Part shown: piece after piece, positions 49,301 through 61,300 of the stretch
Position numbering within the stretch: the first letter of the stretch is position 1
Layout of the letters: every line of letters starts with the position of its first letter
From: Pteria penguin
Lineage: Eukaryota > Mollusca > Bivalvia > Pterioida > Pteriidae
Direction: 5' to 3'
NCBI GenBank assembly: GCA_035048485.1
Contig: CM068585.1
Span: 50,111,186-50,175,185, forward strand
DNA length: 64,000 bases
Position numbers and translations under genes: made by a program
The notes under the pieces: generated by a model
What the model was told of the DNA's origin: nothing
The model's database searches: none
Seen by the model: the letters and a program-made list of their open reading frames with translations, nothing else

Positions 49301-52300
49301 AAACACTTAATCTGGCCCATTTAACATCCTATGGTAAACTTATGCATTTCCTGACTAATACCTCCCTATGTACATGTGTTTTGTGGATACTGATGCTTTG
49401 ATTTATATCTATAGCAATGATTAAGTGCACTAGCAGAACGTTAGCTTTTTGATGTGCATTATATAAAAGCACTGCTGTCAGATAACATTTATTACAAAGC
49501 TGCATTTAGTATAGATGATATACTGACACATTCAGAATGTAATTACCTTCAATATTGACAACATTAATTCGACGATATCTTTTTCATCAATGTCAAAGTT
49601 TTCTTCAATTTCTTCGAATGCATCAGTCCATGCATTGTCGTATAGTTCTGAGAATTTCTCGGCTATCTTCGTGGGGCGGTTGTCGTCACTTAGATCTGTT
49701 ATTGCTGCATTTCCATGCGTCAGTTTTGCACCAGCCACCTTACTCAGTCTGAAAAGTGAAATCAACAAGCCTCTGTGTACTTTTCGAAGACTCATGAGCT
49801 CATTATTGAAAGCACAGCTCTTAAAAACCACAATAAAAATAGATTAGAATATTAGATGTCATTACGTGTAGCCAAGGCAAAGGCAGGCAGGGTGAGTTTC
49901 CATAAATGAAAAGATATATAGATGACAGTTAATTTCTTCATACTTAAAATCAAACAGTAGATGGGAAAGTAAAATAAATCATTGGGGATGATAAAGAAAT
50001 TTTGAGAGATTTCCGTCTAATTGATATTCTTATTCAACATTACTAAAATATAATAAGCTCATCACCTTGTTAATGCTTCTTCTTTTGCCTTTCTCAGTTC
50101 CTCGTTTTCATACTGGTAATGAATACGGTCTTTTTGGAGATCTGCAATTGTTTTTTCCATATGAATGTGATCCACATTCTGAAGCTGTAATACTTTTTGT
50201 TGAAGCTCAGCCGAGCTATAACGAGTAAGATAACCTCATTAATCATAAATGTTATCTAGGTGATCTGGGGAAAAAGATAACTTGTCATAGAACCGCATTT
50301 ATCAGTAAACGTTACATAATTTCCATATCTTCATAAGTACTACTGATACTGTGGTGGATTCGGTTAGGAATACATGCTGACAATTTGCGATACGGGAGCT
50401 GCTTTTCCAGCCGGATTCTGCAATGGGTGAATTCTGGTAGGAGTGAAATATGTCTTAAAGAGTAAATCTGTTTAACTAACCATTAGACCGTTTGTACAAA
50501 ATTAATGATAAAATGACTCCATTAATTTCTAAAAGGGTGGCTCCAGAATGTTGGGTGTGTGTGTAAATGGTTCGATTTATTCCGAAATAAATGTGTCTGT
50601 TATCATCTTCAAAAGAAAGAAATGGAAAAAAGTAGCATGCATGAAGCAATAAACATTTCATTTACATATGTTTTGTTTTTCTGAACGATCTATCAAGTTA
50701 TAAATCATTGGCAGTACGCATTAAGTTTCAAAGGTTATCCACTTATTGACAATCTGCTCTTTACAGATACCTGAAATGCATCGTGGTAATCTAGGAGTTT
50801 GTATTAAGGAAAGTTAATGAATTTCATTCAATTCCAAAATAAAAGTTTTCTTAGTTTGTATCTCTTTTTCATAAAAAGTTTGAAAGCTTTTATGCAAAAA
50901 GTTTCAATATTTGAGGAACAGACGGTTAAACCATTAGCAAATTGACATAAAAGTAAAGTCAAAAGTAGCTATCCAAGAAATGAGCTATCCATGAGGGATG
51001 GTCAAATCATATATGTCAGTAGTTAGCTTAAAAGTCTAGAGTAGGGACATACGATGAATATATACAAGTGCTAATGTCCATAAATGTAAAAAAATCTTTG
51101 AGTTATATCATACATATAAGCAAACAACAGATCACACAGGAAAATAATCTCTTGGGGATGTTAAACAGATTATCAAAGTTGACATTTTCTAATAATTGTT
51201 ATTCTAACGCAGCTACTTTTTACTTATGTATATGTATCTAAACATTTTACTGAAATACGTTAAGCTCATAACCTTGTTAATGCTGCCTCGTTTGCCTTTC
51301 TGAGTTCCTCGTTCTGATGCTTGTATTGTATAATTTTTTTCTGAAAATGTGCATTTCTTTCTTCCATATGACTCTGATCCACAACTTTTTGCTGGAGCTC
51401 ATCTAACCTATTATAAGAAAGTTAACTCTCCACAACCATATATGAGTTAATGAGTTATCTACTTCACTAAACCAAAAAAAAAAACAAACAAACAAACAAA
51501 CAAACAAACAAAACAAAACAAAACACAAACACAAACAAAAACTTAAACTAAATGACTTTCTTTAATTATTGTTTGTCACAAAACCGCCTTCAGTTATAAA
51601 CTTTACATAATGTCGGCCTCTTCAGAGCAAATAAGAGATTTTGCCATGTTCAGTGAGAATAAAATTATCAACGTGACATACAAGAGCGAGCCAGTTTTCA
51701 AGCTGAATTCTGCAAGGGTTGGATTCAAGTCGGAACGATAAAGGTGTACACTGACTAACCATTAGATGGATTGCACAAATTTAATGATTTAATGAATGAA
51801 TCAATTTGTAACAGAGCCACTCTAGAAGACTTATGCGATTGGTTCGATTTATTTTGATGTGAAATTTTCTTTTATCTTCTTTAAAGGAAAGTAAATGTTT
51901 AGAAGAATTGAAATGGTAATAATTTTTATACATTAGAAAAAAAATAAAATGTTGCATGATTGAACGATTTAGCCCCTCATCTAAATATGATTTTCGGACT
52001 GATGTATCAAGTTATAAATCATGGGAGCACGCAATACGTTCCAGAAGGTATCCATTTATGACAAACTGTCCTTTGCAGATAGGCAATTGTTTTTCAGAAA
52101 ACTTACTGCATGGGGTTCAACTTCAAAATAAAAGTTTTCCTACTTTTTATTTCTTTTCGTTGGCAAGGCTAATGTACTTTTCACTTATTGTTGAATTTTT
52201 TCTAGTAAGATATATAATGAATATATACATGAACTAATGTCCATAAATGCGGAAAAAATCTTTGAGCTATTTTGATTATACCTGTAAGCAAACAATATTT

Positions 52301-55300
52301 GAACAAATGATATAGAACATTGGGTACGATACAGAGAATTTGGTAACAGATATTTCATTCTAATTGATATTCTTCTTTAACGACCGTTTCTTCTGATATT
52401 TTAACAGTTTACTAAAACATGTTGAGCTCGACACCTTGCCAATGCTTCCTCATTTGCCTTTCTTAGTTCCTCGTTTTGATACTGGTAATAAATAAGGTCT
52501 TTTTGGAGATCTGCTATTGTTTTTTCCATATAAATGTGATCCACACACTGAGGTTGAAATATTCTTTGTTGAAGCTCATTTAATCTATAAAAAATTAGAA
52601 AACTTTTAGAAGCATAAATGTTATCTAGGTCAGTTGGGGAAAAGGCTTAATTGAATTACTTTCATTACCCATATTTTGTCATATAACGATATTTACCAGT
52701 AAACGTTACATAATTTCGACATCTTCAGAACTACTAAAGACACTTTGAGAAAATCGGTTAGCTCTGCATGTCGTCAGAACTAATAATGAGATTTGAACGT
52801 ATTTGGCTAGGAAGAAATGCTGACAACTTGCCATACAAGAGTTAGTTTTCCAAACGGATTCTGCTAGGGGTGAATTCTGGGAAGAGTGAAACTAAGTATT
52901 AGACCGTTTGGATAAAAGCAATGATAAAATTAATATCAACTTGTAATAGAATTGCTCCAGAGGCTTTTTTTTATAATTGGTTCGATTTTTCCCGAATAAT
53001 TTTTCCACTGTCTGCTTTAAAGGAAAGGAAATATTTTGAAGAGTCGAAATGAAAATAACTTCTATAAATTTTCAAGAAAGTGGCATGCATGAAGCAATAA
53101 GACTTTCATCTAAATAGTTTTATTTTTCTGACTCATCTATTAATTTATAAATCATGCAATGCATCGTGGTAATCTAAGAGGTTGTTTTTAGAAATGTTTT
53201 TGCATTTTGTTCAATTCAGAAATAAATTTTTTCCTAGTTTTTCTCTCTTTTTCATAAAAAGTTCAAAAACTTTAAAACAAAACAAAAAGTTTAAATATTT
53301 GAAGAGCAAACTGTTGACCCATTGCCATTTTGACATAAAAGTAAAATCAAGAGTAGTCATCCAAGAGCAGATTCATACACGAGGGATGTATGTTGATCAA
53401 ATCATAAATGTCTGCAGTTCGGTTAAAAGAGTAGGGTAGGAAAACCAATGCCAATATTCTTTCTACTTATTGTCGGAATTCTTTCTGGTAGGATATTCGA
53501 TCAAATTATGCATGTACTAATGTGCATCCTACTACACTTTTCTTTTGGTATCTAAATATTTTATAAAAAAAATGTTAAGCTCATCACCTTGTTAATGCTT
53601 CTTCCTTTGCCTTTCTCAGTTCCTCGTTTTCATACTGGTAAAGACTGAGGTCTTTTTGGAGATCCGCAATTCTTTTTTCCATATGAATGTGATCCACATT
53701 CTGAAGCTGTAATACTTTTTGTTGAAGCTCAGCCGAGCTATAACGAGTAAGATAACCTCATTAATCATAAACGTTATCTAGGTGATCTGGGGAAAACGAG
53801 AACTTGTCATAGAACCGCATTTATCAGTAAACGTTACATAATTTCCATATCTTCATAATTACTAATGATACTGTGGTGGATTCGGTTAGGAATACATGCT
53901 GACAATTTGCGATACGGGAGCTGCTTTTCCAGCCGGATTCTGCAATGGGTGAATTCTGGTAGGAGTGAAATATGTCTTAAAGAGTAAATCTATTTAACTA
54001 ACCATTAGACCGTTTGTACAAAATTAATGATAAAATGACTGCATCAATTTCTAATAGGGTGGCTCCAGAATGTTGGGTGTGTGTGTGTGTGTGTAAATGG
54101 TTCGATTTTTTCCGAAATAAATGTGTCTGTTATCATCTTCAAAAGAAAGAAATTGAAAAAAGTAGCATGCATGAAGCAATAAACATTTCATTTACATATG
54201 TTTTATTTTTCTGAATGATCTATCAAGTTATAAATCATTGGCAGTACGCATTAAGTTTCAAAGGTTATCCACTTAATGACAATCTGCTCTTTGCAGATAC
54301 CTGCAATGCATCGTGGTAATCTAGGAGTTTGTATTAAGTAAAGTTAATGAATTTCATTCAATTCCAAAATAAAAGTTTTCTTAGTTTGTATCTCTTTTTC
54401 ATAAAAAGTTTGAAAGCTTTTATGCAAAAAATTTCAATATTTGAGGAGCAGACGGTTAAACCATTAGCAAATTGACATAAAAGTAAAGGCAAAAGTAGCT
54501 ATCCAAGAAATGAGCTATCCATGAGGGATGGTCAAATCATATATGTCAGTAGTTAGCTTAAAAGTCTAGAGTAGGGACATACGATGAATATGTACAAGTG
54601 CTAATGTCCATAAATGTAAAAAAATCTTTGAGTTATATCATACATATAAGCAAACAACAGATCACACAGGAAAATAATCTCTTGGGGATGTTAAACAGAT
54701 TATCAAAGTTGACATTTTCTAATAATTGTTATTCTAATTCAGCTACGTTTTACTTATGTATATGTATCTAAACATTTTACTGAAATATGTTAAGCTCATA
54801 ACCTTGTTAATGCTGCCTCGTTTGCCTTTCTGAGTTCCTCGTTCTGATGCTTGTATTGTATAATTTTTTTCTGAAAATGTGCATTTCTTTCTTCCATATG
54901 ACTCTGATCCACAACTTTTTCATCTAACCTATCATAAGAAAGATAACTCTCCACAACCATATATGAGTTAATGAGTTATCTACTTCACTAAACCAAAAAA
55001 AAAAAAAAACAAACAAAACAAACAAACAAACAAACAAAACAAAACAAAAACACAAGCAAAAACCTAAACTAAATGACTTTCTTTAATTACTGTTTGTCAC
55101 AAAACCGCCTTCAGTTATAAACTTTACATAATGTCGGCCTCTTCAGAGCAAATAAGAGATTTTGCCATATTCAGTGAGGATAAAATTATCAACGTGACAT
55201 ACAAGAGCGAGCCAGTTTTCCAGCCGAATTCTGCAAGGGTTGGATTCAAGTCGGAACGATAAAGGTGTACACTGACTAACCATTAGATGGATTGCACAAA

Positions 55301-58300
55301 TTGAATGATTTAATGAATGAATCAATTTGTAACAGAGCGACTCTAGAAGACTTTCGATTGGTTCGATTTATTTTGATGTGAAATTTTCTTTTATCTTCTT
55401 TAAAGGAAAGTCAATGTTTAGAAGAATTGAAATGGTAATAATTTTTATACATTAGAAAAAAAAAAATAAAATGTTGCATGATTGAACTATTTAGCCCCTC
55501 ATCTAAATATGTTTTTCGGACTGATGTATCAAGTTATAAATCATGGGAGCACGCAATACGTTCCAGAAGGTATCCATTTGTGACAAACTGTCCTTTGCAG
55601 ATAGGCAATTGTTTTTCAGAAAACTTACTGCATGGGGTTCAACTTCAAAATAAAAGTTTTCCTACTTTTTATTTCTTTTCGTTGGCAAGGCTAATATACT
55701 TTTTACTTATTGTTGAATTTTTTCTAGTAAGATATATAATGAATATATACATGAACTAATGTCCATAAATGCGGAAAAAAATCTTTGAGCTATTTTGATT
55801 ATACCTGTAAGCAAACAATATTTGAACAAATGATATAGAACAATGGGTACGATATAGAGAATTTGGTAGCAGATATTTCATTCTATTTGATATTCTTCTT
55901 TAACGACCGTTTCTTCTGATATTTTAACAGTTTACTAAAACATGTTGAGCTCGACACCTTGCCAATGCTTCCTCATTTGCCTTTCTTAGTTCCTCGTTTT
56001 GATACTGGTAATAAATAAGGTCTTTTTGGAGATCTGCTATTGTTTTTTCCATATAACTGTGATCCACACAATGAGGTTGAAATATTCTTTGTTGAAGCTC
56101 ATTTAATCTATAACAAGTAAGATAACGTTTAGAAGCATAAATGTTATCTAGGTCAGTTGGGGAAAAGGCTTAATTGAATTATTTTCATTACCCATATTTT
56201 GTCATATAACGATATTTACCAGTAAACGTTACATAATTTCGACATCTTCAGAACTACTAAAGACACTTTGAGAAAATCGGTTAGCTCTGCACGTCGTCAG
56301 AACTAATAATGAGATTTGAACGTATTTGGCTAGGAAGAAATGCTGACAACTTGCCATACAAGAGTTAGTTTTACAAACGGATTCTGCTAGGGGTGAATTC
56401 TGGGAAGAGTGAAACTAAGTATTAGACCGTTTGGATAAAAGCAATGATAAAATTAATATCAACTTGTAATAGAGTTGCTCCAGAGGCTTTTTTTTTATAA
56501 TTGGTTCAATTTTTCCCAAATAATTTTTTCCACTGTCTGCTTTAAAGGAAAGGAAATATTTTGAAGAGTCGAAATGAAAATAATTTCTATAAATTTTCAA
56601 GAAAGTGCGCGCATGAAGCAATAAGACTTTCAAAAAAATGTTAAGCTCATCACCTTGTTAATGCTTCTTCCTTTGCCTTTCTCAGTTCCTCGTTTTCATA
56701 CTGGTAAAGACTGAGGTCTTCTTGGAGATCTGCAATTCTTTTTTCCATATGAATGTGATCCACATTCTGAAGCTGAAATACTTTTTGTTGAAGCTCAGCC
56801 GACCTATGACGAGAAAGATAACTTCATAAACCATACATGTTATCTATGTAATCTGGCGAAAAAGAAAAATTGAATTTACTTTATGCATCTCTTGTCATAG
56901 GACCGCATTTATCAGAAAACTTTACATAATTTCCACATCTTCAGAACTACTACAGACACAGTGGTGAATTCGGTTAGAAAGACATGCTGACAACTTGCCA
57001 TACAAGATCTGGTTTTCCAGCCAGATTCTGCAAGTGGTGAATTCTGGTAGGAGTAAAATATCTCTCAAAGGGTAAATTTATTTAACTGACCATTAGACCG
57101 TTTGCACAAAACTAACGATAAAATGAATGCATCAACTTGTAATAGAGTTTCTCCAAATTTTTTTGTTTGTAATTGGTTCGATTTCTTCCGAAATATATGT
57201 TTCTATTATCTGCTTCAAAAAAAAAGAGGAGTTACCGGCTCAGTTATGTGGCAGAAGTCACCATGGAGCTATACAATACATGAATATAAATAATATACTA
57301 GAACATATAACACATTACAAAAATATTTGATTGTAGTGCAATTACGATACCGACTTAGGACGGTCATTTAATTTCACAAAAGCCAAACAAATGGTATGGT
57401 TAACCGGTTTACGGGCCCAACTTCCCACTCACCGTAACAGCAGAACAATCAAAAGACGTACATTTAAAAATTTATAAATAAGAAAAGAGGGTCGGAATTT
57501 AAAACAATTTCTATGAATTTTGAAAAAAAGTAACATGCATGAAGGAATAAACATTTCATTTAAATGTTTTTGGTTTTTTTGTGAATGATCTACGTGTATG
57601 AAGTTATAAATTATCGGCAGCACGCATTAATTTCCAAAGGTTATCCACTTATGACAATCGGCCCTTTGCAGATATCTGTAGTGCATCGTGGTAATCTAGG
57701 AGTTTGTTTTAAGAAAGGTTAATGCATTTGATTCAATTCCAAAATAACAATTTTCTTAGTTGTTATCTCTTTTTCATAAAAAGCTTTTAAGCAAAAAGTT
57801 TCCATTTCTGAAGAGCAAACGGTTAATCTGTTAACAAATTGACCTAAAAGTAAAGGCAAAAGTAGTCATTCAAGAATAGAGCTATGCATAATGGATGTTC
57901 AAATCATATATGTCAGTAGTTAGGTTAAAGTCTATAGTAGAATAAGCAAGACCAAGGTCTTTTCCACTTATTGTCGGAATTTTCTATGTTAGGACAAATA
58001 CGATGAATATAAATGTGCTAATGTCCATAAATGTTAAAAGAAAGAGAAATCTTGCAGTTATTTTGATCATACATATAAGCAAACAGTAGATGACAAAGGT
58101 AAATGATATCTCGGGTATGTTAAGGTAGCGATTGCACGACGTCACGGAATCAAGTCATGGGCTATCTAAACATTGAATTGTTACGTGTTCCCGTATTTCC
58201 GTTGTGATGCAATAGACATATAAGTACATGATTGTGCTACAGATGCGATATCGGAGCCCATTTCATCAACATGTGTAAATGTTTTACTAACTAAATCTTA

Positions 58301-61300
58301 TGACAATGGCGTAAGTTTACTTACGTACCTTTCTTAGTTGAACGAAAGGAAAGTAAATGTTTTAAAGACTTAAAATGGTAATAATATCTATACATTTGAA
58401 AAAAACGTGGCATGATTGAACTACTTACCCGCTCATCTAGATATTTTTAGGAGGTAAACTAGATGACTAATGTCCAATCAATTGCACTTTTCCTTTGGTA
58501 TCTAAATATCTTATTAAAAGATGTTAAGCTGATCACCTTGTGAATGCTTCCTCTTTTGCCTTTCTCAGTTCCTCGTTTTCACACTGTACGCGCTCTTGCA
58601 TTTGTTTGTAAAGGATAGTCTAACAATTGGCATATTTACAAGTGACAATGATGGAATAATTAAAATAGAAGAATGCAAAAATAGAAAGACGGATTTGTTT
58701 GCATATATAAAAGTACCATCTCGAAGGACATTCTTTTCACTAACGTACCGGTAAGTACTGATTTTGTGTCTTAAACTTTCAGTGTTTTCAAGCCGGACGT
58801 TAATATGTTAATTAATATTTGAAAAGGTTGAATTTACATGGCTAGGCACTGTCTTTCTTTGAAACCCAGCATTAGCAGTTAATAAGAATTTATAAAAAGA
58901 AACTAACAATGAGAGTGAAATGATTGTTGCATTATATGAATTAATAAAACGTTACATTATGCTTGCAAATAATATAGGATTGCATTTCTGTAAAGTTGAT
59001 AATCCACATGATACCTTGTCGAGTCTATCACTTGCAAGTTATTGTTATCAGAATCAAATGGCGCTTCGCGGGACATTCTCTGTCGTTGAAGAGGCCGGGA
59101 AATCTGATACAATTCGTAGAAATGGCTTCATTAGAATAGAATGAAGGTCAGTGATTATGGCAAGCTAATGGATGCGCGTACAAACTGTACACCTGTTTGG
59201 GAACACACGGATGATTAAAATGGTGTTAGAAGTTACTTTCATAGAACTTTTAAAAAAACAAAGAACTGTGAACGAGTCTGTCCGTACATGTACTTTGATA
59301 CTTCCAAAATAGTCACGTTTTCTGCGATCTCGTGTGTCTTCGATTTGGGTAGTCCCATGTTAACAAGTAATTAGTAATAATGCATTATACCTTTAGTAGG
59401 AGCACAGTCAGGCGCGGATCCAGAAATTTTGGTTGAGGGGGGGGGGTTTCATTCATATTTTTGTAATAATAACATGAAAAGCAATTTTCCTTAAATTCTT
59501 AGGGTCGGTTCAGTACAGTAGTTTGAAAAGTACTTTTTGTATATCATAATAATTCAAGATTTTATACATACAAACTGTGCTCAAAAGATTATAAAACTTT
59601 CTGATTAATGCCAACCATAACCATCACCCAGATAAGACCAAACAAACAAACAAATAATAAAAAAAAAACAAAACAAAAAAACAAAAACAAAAAATAACCA
59701 ACCAAACAAAAATGAAACAAACAAACAAACAAAACACGAAAGCCTTAAAATAATTACTTTCTAGAAACCTCTTCTTTCGCCTCACTCAATTTTTGTTTTA
59801 CATGACTGTAATCTGTGCTTTGAAGCTGAAGTTCATTTATCCTACAACAATAAGAACTCAATAACAACTCTGAAATGAAGTAAAACAAAGTACCAATGTA
59901 TAGGCTAATATTTGGCTCCGTTTTATATTGCCTCAACCGGAAAGCAGCAATTAGAATAATCCAAACCGAGAATCGAATTAAGTTTTCAGTTTGTTCACCC
60001 CGCCGCTTTGTGCCACAACTATTCTTGGATATCTGCATTTGCACTTTAAATTTGATGAACCCTTTGTTCATTTATCTCTATCGTATTATAATAATAATTA
60101 AATACTCAATAATTGAACACAACAACAATGGCTCAGCTTATGGGTTTTGCTACATCGACATTTATTTCATTCAATTATATGATTGCACTAATTGCTTTAT
60201 GCGTAAACTCATAAATTGTATCTAAGCAACAATCTAATCCTGCGAAAAGGGGGAAATCTTACCTACCAAGGCTTATCGTGACTTGAGTTTAAAGGGTCTC
60301 GTATATAGGGAGGCTACCAATTATAAATCAAATCATTTTCCAAACCAAGCATGGTTTTTGGGTGCACCATGAAAGTTGATAATAGTCATAAAGTAACCTA
60401 GCTGTTTTTGTTGGGATATCTGTACGACGATGGAAAACCTGAGTAGGTCTGTTAGCATATTTGGAAGTTCCATTCAACTCAGGATGACAAACATGTCAAT
60501 ACCAAACAAAATACAAAACACGATTGTTATACAATATGCACTGTGATTAATATCCACAATAGAAAGGAGGCTGTATTAAAATCATTCACAGATATCATAA
60601 ACACAAGATAAACTGAGAAAAACAAATGGAATCATGTACTAAAAGATGTATTTCATAGAATGATAAAAAGGCCAGACTGTCAAAACTTCCCCTTGAACGC
60701 CCTTTACGGCTTGGATACAGCAGTTTTGTAATATTTGATTTACAACAGGAGACACTGAGTCCAACTAAATAACTGGTCAGGCCTCCAATTTCAGGAGATC
60801 CCTGACACTCTTACATGTAAATTTTAGTTTTATATGTAAATATGCTGTTAAATTTGTTTTTACTGTTTTGAAATCATTTATCTTACCCCATGATCCTGTA
60901 CGATTTAATAGACAGAAACTATGTTCAAAAGATTAATAAAAAAAAGCGAGAAAGAAACATAAAAAAACCCAAACAAAACAAAGAAACAATCACAGAAATA
61001 TATGATGCGCATGAATTATAATAGTTACCTTCTTGAAACCTCTTCTTTCGCCATCCTCAGTTCCTGATTGAGATTTGCATTTGTTTCTTTTATGTCACTG
61101 TAGTCCTTGCTTTGAAGCCAAAGTTCATTTATCCTACAATAATGATGATTTACTTTGTTATTAAGTACAAAAAATACCAGGATATACGGTGACACAGGGC
61201 CTTGTTTTATATTGCATCAATTGGAAAACATCCAAACCAAATCCAAACCGACAGTAATCGGTAATTTTACCTCTTATTTCTTACATGTAAATATGCTGTT

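Larger units (their letters stand above)
57481..59757. other. large intron of gene B
   Basis: Starts as an A-type intron, then has unrelated sequence and the relic exon at 58537. The frame at 58920-59144 on the plus strand has no support as a gene. Confidence 0.5.

Noticed and set aside
58920..59144. 74-codon plus-strand frame inside gene B
   Set aside because: No start context, homology or splice evidence; lies antisense in a large intron.
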